Assembly: GCA_937952135.1 (NCBI GenBank)
Contig: CALFYL010000319.1
Location: 1 to 21,560, forward strand
Length of the DNA stretch: 21,560 bases
From: an uncultured Planctomycetia bacterium
Lineage (GTDB): Bacteria > Planctomycetota > UBA1135 > GCA-002686595
Reading direction: 5' to 3'
Shown here in pieces: positions 12,705-19,787 of this stretch (positions are counted from its first letter, which is position 1; each line of letters begins with the position of its first letter). The translations under genes and the position numbers were made by a program. A model generated the notes under the pieces. The model was not told the origin of the DNA and did no database searches. It worked only from the letters and a program-made list of their open reading frames with translations.

Positions 12705-13249
12705 GCCCCCCCGCCCGAGCCGAGGGTCGGCGGGCGAGCGCACGCCGGAGGGGCCGCGATTGATCACGTGCCTGTAGATCATCGTCGTCACCACGTCTTT
12801 GTGGCCGAGCCGTTCCTGAACCGTGCGGATGTCGCTGCCATCGTCGAACAGGTGCGTGGCGGAGGAAGGGCGGAAGGTCTGGCACGTTGCACGCTTGGCG
12901 ATCCCCGATTCGAGAACGACGCGGGGGACGGCGAACCGCAGGACGGTCTCGTGGAGGTGGTGACGACGCTCTTGACCGGTCTCGCGCTCGGCGTAGAGGC
13001 GCGTGGCGCGGGGAACACCCACTGCCAGAGCCACTCGCGGTAGGCGTTGGAGAGCTTGCGCGCGGGCGCGCCGGGCAGCTCTACCCTGTTGGCGACGGCG
13101 GCGAGATTGCGCCGGCTGCGGAAATCGCTGTGGCACCGGTGATGGCGGCGCATCCAGCCGAGATGTGCATCCTCGGTGCGCGGGCTGGAGTGGCGCAGGC
13201 GCGTCGCCGTGCGAGCGCGCTTACCCAGGCGCGGCGCAGGCGCGGGCAC
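12705..13249 (-). pseudogene. intI: Integron integrase IntI, deleted and frameshifted
   Basis: From GTG at 13249 the frame gives the IntI N-terminal (SAM-like) opening: APAPRLGKRARTATRLRHSS, then PRTEDAHLGWMRRHH. It then jumps to VELPGAPARKLSNAYREWLW, then QWVFPA, so the catalytic core with the first Arg box is missing. After a frameshift near 13005 it continues: ERETGQERRHHLHETVL (IntI-specific segment), CQTFRPSSATHL, GHKDVVTTMIYRHVINRG, GVRSP. In active IntI the box reads CHTFRHSFATHL, so His is now Gln and the second His is Pro. The GHKD His and the nucleophile Tyr of MIYRH survive. The gene cannot yield an active recombinase. Its 3' end faces the array. The C-terminal limit is approximate. 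Confidence 0.88.
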
Positions 13250-13579
13250 CGATTCGCGCAGCGGGCGCCGAAACTCGCAGTCCGCGGGTCGCTCTCGGAC
13301 CAGCGCGCTTCGACCCACGTGACCCCAACCGCGCTCGCGACTCTGCGTCGAGAACAGAACGCTGGAAACGGAATGGACGCGATGGCTTGCGAGCATGCGA
13401 AAGGGCGTTGGCGCCGACGCGGCCGCCCGAATCTGGCACGGCGCGCGCCGCACGGGTTCGGGCTCGTGTGCAGCGTCTCGGCGGCCGGATCCTTGCGTCC
13501 GATGCCGAGTTCGAGTTTGCTCGCGAGCCGCCGCATCCGAAAGCTCTCGTGCGCATGTACGAGGAACGAGACGAGCACC
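13250..13579. other. Intergenic stretch between intI relic and DUF1801 gene
   Basis: About 330 bases. No attC-like site and no gene-like frame with family resemblance was found. Long frames crossing it on both strands look fortuitous in this GC-rich DNA. It should contain the former promoter of the integrase and the promoter of the gene at 13580, but no convincing hexamers were seen. Confidence 0.4.
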
Positions 13580-14533
13580 ATGCCCAGCAAGACCAAGACA
13601 TCCAAGAACGCGTCGAAAAGCGCAAGAAAGTCGCCGTCGACCGAGACAGCGCCGAAGCTCCTCTCCGGAGGCAACCCGCAGATCGCGAAGGGCGACGGAG
13701 ACGCGATCGTGCAGGCGTACATCGCCGCGATGCCGGGCTGGAAGCAGGGCGTCGGGCGGCGACTCGACGCGCTGGTCGTGCGCACGGTGCCTGGCGTGCG
13801 CAAGGCCGTGAGATGGAACACGCCGTTCTATGGAGTCGCGGGCGAAGGCTGGTTCCTCGCCTTCCACTGCATCGCGAAGTACATCAAGGTGACGTTCTTT
13901 CGCGGCGCGGCGCTGCGCCCGGTTCCCCCGGTGGAATCGAAGATGAAGGACGTACGGTACTTCCACATCTACGAGAGCGACGAGCTCGACGAGCGGCTCC
14001 TTTCGAGTTGGATCCGGCAGGCAGCCGAGTTGCCCGGTGAGCGCTGCTTCGAATCCGACGAGGATTCCGGCGCGTCGAATGCGCGACCGACGAGTCCAGC
14101 GCCGCGACGTTCGGCGAAGTCGCCGGCGCGCAAGTCCCCCGCCGTCCATGCCGACACAAAGAAGTACAACAGCGCTCAAGCGCCCGCGGATCGCGCGATC
14201 TGCGAACGGCTCGCGGAGCTGATCGCGAGCGGCTTGCCGGAGGCGGAGAACAAGGTGTGGCACGCTCACCCGGTTTGGTTCCTCGATGGCAATCCGATCG
14301 TCGGGTACAGCAAGCTGAAGAACTGCGTGCGCTTGCTCTTCTGGAGCGGTCAGTCCTTCAGCGAACCCGGGCTCACGGAGGAAGGGACCTTCAAGGCGGC
14401 CGATGCGCGCTACACCGCGGTCGATCAAGTGGACGCAGCGAAGTTGAAGCGCTGGTTGGCAGAGGCGCGCGAGATCCAGTGGGACTACAAGAACCTGATT
14501 CGCCGCAAAGGCCGGCTCGAGCGACTGAAGTAG
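13580..14533 (+). CDS. Double DUF1801-domain protein
   Basis: 317 residues from ATG at 13580, where a Lys/Ser-rich tail begins (PSKTKTSKNASKSARKSP). The first DUF1801 (YdhG-like) domain is at about residues 38-165. It runs DAIVQAYIAAMPGWKQGVGR, then VRTVPGVRKAVRWNTPFYG, then WFLAFHCIAKYIKVTFFRG. A second basic linker follows (RRSAKSPARKSP). The second DUF1801-like domain at about 200-310 has ADRAICERLAELIASGLPEA, VWHAHPVWFLDG and YSKLKNCVRLLFWSGQSF. The two basic linkers could bind nucleic acid. Family members are small proteins of unclear function, usually with a single domain; the tandem fusion is unusual. The protein is cytoplasmic. No operon partner is evident. Confidence 0.85.
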   Translation: MPSKTKTSKNASKSARKSPSTETAPKLLSGGNPQIAKGDGDAIVQAYIAAMPGWKQGVGRRLDALVVRTVPGVRKAVRWNTPFYGVAGEGWFLAFHCIAKYIKVTFFRGAALRPVPPVESKMKDVRYFHIYESDELDERLLSSWIRQAAELPGERCFESDEDSGASNARPTSPAPRRSAKSPARKSPAVHADTKKYNSAQAPADRAICERLAELIASGLPEAENKVWHAHPVWFLDGNPIVGYSKLKNCVRLLFWSGQSFSEPGLTEEGTFKAADARYTAVDQVDAAKLKRWLAEAREIQWDYKNLIRRKGRLERLK

Positions 14534-14605
14534 GACCGAGGCGCCGCGGACCATCGGCGACGCTCGAGCAAACCGACGCGCCGCACCTCGATAGGATCCG
14601 CCGCC

Positions 14606-15095
14606 ATGACACTCGAGACTCGCAAGATCAAGGAGGTCTTTCCCGGCGTGTACTGGGTCCTCCTTTGGTGTCCGGAGGCATCGCTCCTCGCGCGACTTCT
14701 CGACCCGGCGCTGCCTTACGTGCTCTCGTGGGACCACATCTCGGGCAATCACCGATGGGCGCCCGTCACGGTTCCGCTGACGGTTTCCGCGACACCGGTG
14801 GAGGTACTCTCCCGTGCCATCACATTCGACTACATCCTTTCCAACGACACGTTTTCTGTCGCTCCTGCCCTCGCTCGGTCCGGCGATTCGCGCGGTTCAA
14901 CTGAAGACCTTGCCTCCGGACTACCTCGACCTCGCGAGAATCCAAGGCAAGGAACGGTATCGGCTGCTGGCAGAGATCGGCTGGCACGTGCTCCTCGAGA
15001 CGCCAGCAAACGACTACGGCCAACTCATGAGTCCGCATCGCCACGTCCTCGAGCTGGCGCTTAGCCTCACCGAGAACTCAGACGATCCCGTGTAG
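14606..15095 (+). pseudogene. Hypothetical gene with one-base frameshift in TTTT run
   Basis: The frame from ATG at 14606 reads MTLETRKIKEVFPGVYWVLL, then SWDHISGNHRWAPVTVPL and EVLSRAITFDYILSNDTF. It then degenerates into Arg/Ser-rich sequence. In the next frame, sensible sequence resumes exactly there: LSLLPSLGPAIRAVQLKTLP, then YRLLAEIGWHVLLETPANDY, ending at 15095. Removing one T from TTTT at 14852-14855 joins them into a 162-residue protein. The 490-nt span is one more than a multiple of three. The lesion may be a homopolymer sequencing error. The product looks soluble and cytoplasmic; no family is recognised. It converges with the minus-strand gene ending at 15078. Confidence 0.65.
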
Positions 15096-15698
15096 GCTCG
15101 GGCCACGCGCCGCGGCCGAACGAAACCGCGCCGAGGTGCGCGCCTGACGGTCGCCGAACGGCTCGGGCGACCGGGTCCACTCGGCGTCGACTTCGCGGCG
15201 AGATCGCCGATGGCGCTCAGTGGAAGCGTGGATTGTCGGCTTCGTGCGCGCGGAGTCCAATTCGACGTCCGAGGTGAGGGCCATGGGACGAGCCGGCGGC
15301 GGATGCGCGCCTGCGGTGCATCGAGCGCGGCTGCGCCACCTCGCGAAGGAGACCCATGAAGATGACGTCGACGAAGAACACGAGTGCAGGGCGCCTTCGA
15401 CGCGCGTACGGGTGCTCGCCATGCGACCGGCAACCCACGCGCCCACGAAGAGCGCGACCAGCCCGGTGACGACCCACGCGATGCCGTTCGCGGCTGCGAT
15501 CTCGCCCCCGCTGCTATTTCGATCGATGATTCCCAGGTTGAGCGCCAGCCCCAACTCTGCGAAGAGCACGTCCAATCCGATGGCGGCGGTCAGACCTGCC
15601 AGCACCGCGCCCCAGCAGAACCCGAGACGCTCGTACGGGATCGGATTGACGAACGGTGCGCGGGGATTCAACGCTGTGGGCGGGAACTTGGCGTTCAT
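15078..15698 (-). CDS. Two-helix membrane protein, hypothetical, doubtful C-terminus
   Basis: 206 residues from ATG at 15698. A short cytoplasmic lead (NPIPYERLGFCWGAVLAG) enters a transmembrane segment of about 25 residues. Polar residues follow (IIDRNSSGGEIAAAN). A second helix (GIAWVVTGLVALFVGAWVAG) ends in RMASTRTRVEGALH. This pair, with G-x-x-WGA-x-x-AG and WVAGR-x-A, resembles a family of small bacterial membrane proteins that usually continue with a further helix. Here the frame instead becomes Ser/Arg-rich. A neighbouring frame gives LVFFVDVIFMGLLREVAQ from the same point, so a frameshift near 15385 is likely and the annotated tail may not be real. Confidence 0.55.
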   Translation of the reverse strand: MNAKFPPTALNPRAPFVNPIPYERLGFCWGAVLAGLTAAIGLDVLFAELGLALNLGIIDRNSSGGEIAAANGIAWVVTGLVALFVGAWVAGRMASTRTRVEGALHSCSSSTSSSWVSFARWRSRARCTAGAHPPPARPMALTSDVELDSARTKPTIHASTERHRRSRREVDAEWTRSPEPFGDRQARTSARFRSAAARGPSLHGIV

Positions 15699-16240
15699 CA
15701 GTGCTTCTTGGGTAGTTGGGTTGCTTTGTGGGCTCTGCGACGTGCACGTCGTGGAGTGGCTCACTCTCCGAAACATGTCGTGGCGGTCTTCGTGCGGCGC
15801 CGGGGGTGGCTGCGGCATCCGCTGCCAGACGATGGATTGATGGAAACAACGCTGGACAGAGGCGAAGGTAGGGTCCACGAGTTCACGTCGACATCGGGAC
15901 AAACACGGATCTCGCGATCGGGAAGGCTCCATGCAGCGTGGCGGTCCGGTGCGGAGCTGAATCCTCGACCTTCCAACCGCCATCGTTCGCCGTGCAGTCT
16001 CACAGGCGACAGTCGGCCTCGGTGTGCGGAGCGAGACCGCTAATAGAACCTCTACCCGACTCCTGGCAACCGTCTGCGTAGATGTGTCGATGTGAGCAGC
16101 CCAGTGGCGCACCTACGTTTGCGCGCCTGAGCTCGTGGCGTGCAATGGACCGTTCCCCGCGCTCGAGTCTCTCGGGCCCACGGAGCGCCTCGGCGGCGTT
16201 CCGCCTCATTGACTCCTAGACAAATCACACAAGACGAGCC
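15699..16240. other. Intergenic stretch, nothing recognised
   Basis: About 540 bases between divergent genes. Frames exist on both strands but their translations are Arg/Ser-rich without motif or family resemblance. It probably holds the promoters of both neighbours; I could not place them. Confidence 0.4.
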
Positions 16241-16696
16241 ATGACCAACGATCCCGACATCAAAAGCAAAGAGACGCCGGACCAGACTTCAGGCAAGGAG
16301 AGCGGCGGGTCCTCCACCGCCTGCGCCAAGCCGAGATCCCCGGCATCCACTTTCCCCGTGGGCGATCCCGCCCGTCGAGACTTCGGCGATCGGACCGACG
16401 GTGAGTCGAAGAGAGAGAATCCCATCCGCCGCAACACCGGCGAAGACGCTGAAGGCGGCCGTCTGAACGATCCGAGCAAGAACGACGCTGGCGAGGGCCA
16501 CAAGGGTCCGCGCGCGGAGACCAAGGGTGGCGCGTCGGGCGACCGTACGCAAGGCGACCGGTCCAACCCTGGTCAACAAGGCAACGACAAGTCGAAGCCG
16601 CGGCAGAGCGACGACAAGTCCGGCGCCCAGGGTGGCGATTCGACGAAGAACCCTGGGTCCAGTGCGGGCGGCGCCAAGGGCGGCGGCGGCCGGTGA
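16241..16696 (+). CDS. Intrinsically disordered Gly/Lys/Asp-rich protein
   Basis: 151 residues from ATG at 16241. Composition is extreme: Gly, Lys, Asp, Ser, Arg, Pro and Thr dominate, with almost no aromatic or long aliphatic residues. Segments such as ENPIRRNTGEDAEGGRLNDP, SKNDAGEGHKGPRAETKGG and NPGQQGNDKSKPRQSDDKSG recall small hydrophilic stress or desiccation proteins. The C-terminus is GGAKGGGGR. No signal peptide or Cys cluster is seen (one Cys). The opposite strand also carries open frames, as expected for such GC-rich sequence. The plus frame is preferred for its hydrophilin-like composition and clean stop. A structural or stress role is only inference. Confidence 0.5.
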   Translation: MTNDPDIKSKETPDQTSGKESGGSSTACAKPRSPASTFPVGDPARRDFGDRTDGESKRENPIRRNTGEDAEGGRLNDPSKNDAGEGHKGPRAETKGGASGDRTQGDRSNPGQQGNDKSKPRQSDDKSGAQGGDSTKNPGSSAGGAKGGGGR

Positions 16697-17324
16697 ATCG
16701 AACCGCCCGAGCAAGTCGCTGCACGAGACTCGGTTTGCTCGGGTGACAGTCTTGTTGTGCTGAGGCGCGTCTCGCCACGAAAGTTCGAGCGTCGGCGCGT
16801 GGTTACCAAATCGCCACGGCCCTGCTCAGGGGAAGTATCGATGACGACCGCGAGACTCTCTCGCTAGGTTGGGGCGTCCTGGGCGGGCGCGATCTCCAGA
16901 GTGCGTCTCCCTCAAAAGACGTCACAAGACCTGACCTGCGCAGTTGAATCACGATCGGGGCCGCACCCAGTGGGAAGCCGCACCGGGTCTGTCGAGTGAC
17001 CGCAACGGACAGACCGCGGCAAGCCTTCAGTCCGCCGCGAGGCGATCACGGGGCGACCACGGGTCGCCCGCGTCGGTCGGTCGCTCCATTCGTTCCAAAC
17101 TCGCTCAACGGTATTGGCTGAGAGCGGCGCGCGCGAGCCCCGACTCCCTCCTGGATTTCATGCACAGCCCGCGGACCCAGAAACTCATGCAAATCGTTAG
17201 GTCCCCGTGGACCGTCGATCGCATGCCCTCGTGCAACCTCACTCGTGCGCCGCGGCAAGAGACCTGTTCTCGACAGCGCCGGCCGCTCAGCGTGAGCCAT
17301 CCACCCACTTAAGAAGGATCCACC
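16697..17324. other. Intergenic stretch, nothing recognised
   Basis: About 630 bases. A 122-codon plus frame at 16944-17312 is Arg/Ser-rich, lacks a ribosome site and resembles no family, so it is not called. The last bases (AGAAGGA at about 17311-17317) serve the next gene. Confidence 0.4.
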
Positions 17325-18038
17325 ATGTATCTGTCACCCCTTTTGTTCACGCTCATGGCCCCCAACGTGGAACCGAGCACCTCGGAACGTCCGATCTCCG
17401 CTGAGGCGGCTGACGCCCTTGTCTTCGGCGGAGCGTCCGAGCCCGCCATCCTGCCGCTTGCGCTGCCCGCGCCGCAGGACGATGGAGGGCGCTCGTACCT
17501 GCGGGTGTCAGCCGGTCTCGTGACGATGAAGGACTCCGACGGACCGGGAGAAGACATCGAGTTCAACGAGGGGTATCTGCTCGGACTGGCCTTCGGGCAG
17601 CGCATGAACTCGAACTCGACGTTCAACTTCAATCTCGAGTTGGAGGCGTTGTGGACCGACCAGGACGCGGACGACTCCGGTCCGATCCAATCCGTGCAGG
17701 ACGTCACATTCGGAGCGCTGTTCCTGAACGGCGTGTTCGACTTCGAGCTTGGCGAGCGCTTGTCGCTCTACGCCGGCGGCGGCGTCGGCGCGGCATGGGT
17801 GGACGTCGGAACGCACAGCAGCATCATCAACGATTTCGACTCCGACGAGGGTCCCTACCTGGCTTGGCAACTCCGCGCCGGCCTCGAGTGGCGCTTCTCC
17901 AGCGCGATCGCGGGAAACCTCGGCTACCGGTTCATCACCAACGACGACGTCGAGCTCGATGACGACGTCGGCGGTGCGAGCTTCGACCTGGAAACGCAGC
18001 AGCATGTTTTGGAAGTGGGCCTTCGGTTCACTCTTTAG
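17325..18038 (+). CDS. Outer-membrane beta-barrel protein
   Basis: 237 residues from ATG at 17325, with AGAAGGA 7 nt upstream. The first 55 residues are a weak export region and an Ala/Pro linker. The rest alternates amphipathic strands with acidic turns: YLRVSAGLVTMKDSDG, YLLGLAFGQRM, FNFNLELEALWTDQDADD, LSLYAGGGVGAAWVDVG, YLAWQLRAGLEWRFSSAIAG, LGYRFITND. It closes with HVLEVGLRFTL, whose C-terminal aromatic/Leu strand is typical of outer-membrane barrels. The size and YAGGGVG-AAW / GLEWR-x-x-x-x-x-x-x-GYR pattern match small OmpA/opacity-type barrels with about eight strands. The acidic loops could bind divalent cations. It is followed by two hairpins, so it is probably monocistronic. Confidence 0.8.
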   Translation: MYLSPLLFTLMAPNVEPSTSERPISAEAADALVFGGASEPAILPLALPAPQDDGGRSYLRVSAGLVTMKDSDGPGEDIEFNEGYLLGLAFGQRMNSNSTFNFNLELEALWTDQDADDSGPIQSVQDVTFGALFLNGVFDFELGERLSLYAGGGVGAAWVDVGTHSSIINDFDSDEGPYLAWQLRAGLEWRFSSAIAGNLGYRFITNDDVELDDDVGGASFDLETQQHVLEVGLRFTL

Positions 18039-18043
18039 AGCCC

Positions 18044-18067
18044 GCGGCTCGCTGACAGCCGAGCCGC
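18044..18067. terminator. Hairpin after outer-membrane gene
   Basis: GCGGCTCG and CGAGCCGC form an 8-bp perfect stem around an 8-base loop, 6 bases after the stop. No T-run follows, so termination may be weak. Confidence 0.4.
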
Positions 18068-18154
18068 TGCCGGTGACTACTCGGTTGTCCGCGCCGAAGT
18101 GCGGGGATCCGTCGATGGGAGCCGACGGGCTGCGCCTCTCATGATGCATCGGCA

Positions 18155-18179
18155 CGAACCCTCGTTCCGCGAGGGTTCG
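18155..18179. terminator. Strong hairpin terminator
   Basis: CGAACCCTCG and CGAGGGTTCG form a perfect 10-bp stem with a 5-base loop, followed by GTGTTCTGT. It separates the outer-membrane gene from the PRC-barrel gene. Confidence 0.7.
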
Positions 18180-18277
18180 GTGTTCTGTCCGTCTCAACGA
18201 GACAACCGCTGCGTTTCGGCGGGCGCACTCCGCCTTGGATGCGCCGTCCGCCGGCCGATCACCCCGAGGATCCAACT

Positions 18278-18649
18278 ATGAGCAATCGACGTTTTCTCTC
18301 GTGTACATCGCTTTGTGGCAACAAAGTCCGCAACAACAAGGACGAGGATCTGGGCAAGGTCGAGGACATCATGCTCGACCTGAACGAAGGGAAGATCGCT
18401 TATGCGGTGCTCTCCTTCGGAGGCTTCATCGGAATCGGCGAGAAGCTGTTCGCGGTGCCCTGGTCCGCGCTGCGCCTGGACCAGGTCAAGCGCGAATTCG
18501 TGCTCGATCTCGACAAAGAGGCGCTCAAGAACGCCCCTGGCTTCGAGAAGGACAAGTGGCCGGATTTCGCGGACGCAACCTTCGGGAAGCAAATCCACGA
18601 GCACTACAAGACGCAGCCCTACTGGAATGTCCCGGCACTGAAGTCCTGA
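18278..18649 (+). CDS. PRC-barrel domain protein
   Basis: 123 residues from ATG at 18278, with GAGGA 8 nt upstream; an upstream in-frame start at 18239 lacks a ribosome site. The PRC-barrel fold is seen in order. It starts FLSCTSLCGNKVRNNKDEDL with GKVEDIMLDLNEGKIAYAV. LSFGGFIGIGEKLFAVPWSA and LRLDQVKREFVLDLDKEALK follow. The tail, WPDFADATFGKQIHEHYKTQ, is typical of the group found in environmental bacteria. PRC-barrels mediate protein or RNA contacts; stand-alone forms like this one are often linked to stress or sporulation-like responses, but the role here is unknown. It is a single-gene unit with hairpins on both sides. Confidence 0.9.
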   Translation: MSNRRFLSCTSLCGNKVRNNKDEDLGKVEDIMLDLNEGKIAYAVLSFGGFIGIGEKLFAVPWSALRLDQVKREFVLDLDKEALKNAPGFEKDKWPDFADATFGKQIHEHYKTQPYWNVPALKS

Positions 18650-18758
18650 GCCCCAACGGGGCAGGCACTCGATCCGCCCCATCGGGTTCAGAAGCGACCA
18701 CCTCAGCGGCGTGAGGCAGCGCGGCGAGCGATCTGGACAGCTCGCTGCGAGTTTCCAC

Positions 18759-18802
18759 GAGCCCCGTCGACGCTTCCGTTCGCGGTAGCGCCGACGGGGC
18801 TC
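18759..18802. terminator. Hairpin terminator after PRC-barrel gene
   Basis: GAGCCCCGTCG and CGACGGGGCTC form an 11-bp perfect stem around a 22-base loop, followed by TGTTCTT. A smaller GCCCC/GGGGC hairpin lies directly after the stop at 18650-18662. Confidence 0.65.
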
Positions 18803-19090
18803 TGTTCTTGGCCTGCCCTCGATTCATTTCGTGTTCTCACCGCTCTTCCCGGGCCACGCCCTTTGCTTGGCGGAGATCTCGGAACTCGAGAGGCGGGCCG
18901 CCGCCGCGTCGGCAGCCGGGCGAGCTGACCGCGTTTCCAAACGGTCCGCGGCGCTCGGTGCGCGCCTGCGGAACCTCAGTAGACTGGGCTGCACCGTGAG
19001 ATCGAGTTCCACGACCTCTGGCCAAGTCCTACTGTGAGCACTTCATCTCCGCAGGGCTGTTCGCAAAGGCGACGCCCCAACTCGAGGCCG

Positions 19091-19510
19091 ATGGATTACC
19101 CCAAGACCTACTCGGCCGACAACATGCCGCCTTCGGTGCGAGCCGTCGTCCAAGCCGTGCTCCCACGACTGCTTGACGGGCGCCATCCAGCTCTGGCTGC
19201 GCTCCGAGAGCAACTTCTGCGAGCAACGATCGAGAGCGTGGAGCTCACGGGCGCCGGGTTCTTCGCCGACCTGATCGTGCCGACGGATGCACCGCTGGCC
19301 GATCCACCGAACCTCGTGGGCGGCGATGCGGAGCTCTCCATCTCCGAGTTGCCACACGGGGCCGGCTGCGTGCTGTTCGTCGAGAACGGCCGCCTTTCGT
19401 GCCTCGAGGGATTCACGTTCGGCGATGAGGAGTGGCGTGAACGCGCTGAACTCTTGTCCATCGGCCGTGTCACCCCTCTCGATCCGGCTACTTCGCAGCG
19501 AGGCGGATAG
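19091..19510 (+). CDS. Conserved hypothetical protein
   Basis: 139 residues from ATG at 19091 with GAGG 5 nt upstream; a GTG at 19034 would add 19 unconserved-looking residues. The protein reads YSADNMPPSVRAVVQAVLPR, ALAALREQLLRATIESVELT, GAGFFADLIVPTDAPLADPP, SISELPHGAGCVLFVENGRL and SCLEGFTFGDEEWRE. The GxGFFxDF-x-V-P and HGAG-x-x-LFVE-x-G-x-L-S-x-LEGF-T patterns belong to a widespread small soluble protein family of unknown function, also met as integron cargo. No attC flanks it here. The C-terminus continues the FRV-like strand and ends in a basic tail. Confidence 0.75.
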   Translation: MDYPKTYSADNMPPSVRAVVQAVLPRLLDGRHPALAALREQLLRATIESVELTGAGFFADLIVPTDAPLADPPNLVGGDAELSISELPHGAGCVLFVENGRLSCLEGFTFGDEEWRERAELLSIGRVTPLDPATSQRGG

Positions 19511-19787
19511 ATCGAGGACGGCGAGACTTTCACGTCCCGAGCATACGGCTCACGCAACGAGCTTCCCCTGTGGGTGCGTCTCGGCCCGAATCCGGCTTGC
19601 GAAGAGTGCTGCTTCAAACGACGTGTCGAGCGCCTCTTGCGTCGGCATGCGACCTGCGGCTTAGGGGGAGCTAAGCCCACGTTGGCATTCGCATGCACCC
19701 TCGTTCCTATCGCCGCGGCGCGACAGCGGTGGGAGAGTGCGGGCAGTCCAGATCCGAAATCTGGGCGCCAACCTGGAGGAGATCGTC

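Larger units (their letters stand above)
5675..13249 (-). mobile_element. Decayed chromosomal integron: 13 cassettes plus intI pseudogene
   Basis: A run of 13 short genes, all on the minus strand. Most are followed by a site with attC form: RYYYAAC at the gene end, a TGCAGnCGGAC-like inner arm, a CCGCTGA-like opposite arm, then GTTRRRY. An integron-integrase relic closes the right side. In integrons an IntI tyrosine recombinase captures circular gene cassettes at attI and excises them at attC. The integrase here is disrupted, several attC sites are eroded, and a transposase tail lies inside the array, so it is probably no longer self-mobilised. The outer limits are approximate. The left edge is the weakest attC, and the array could extend further or end at about 5740. 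Confidence 0.85.

Noticed and set aside
12788..14752. 654-codon open frame on the minus strand
   Set aside because: Mostly the shadow of the plus-strand DUF1801 gene. Only its final part (below about 13250) carries real IntI sequence.
16944..17312. 122-codon plus frame
   Set aside because: Arg/Ser-rich, without a ribosome site, motif or family resemblance.
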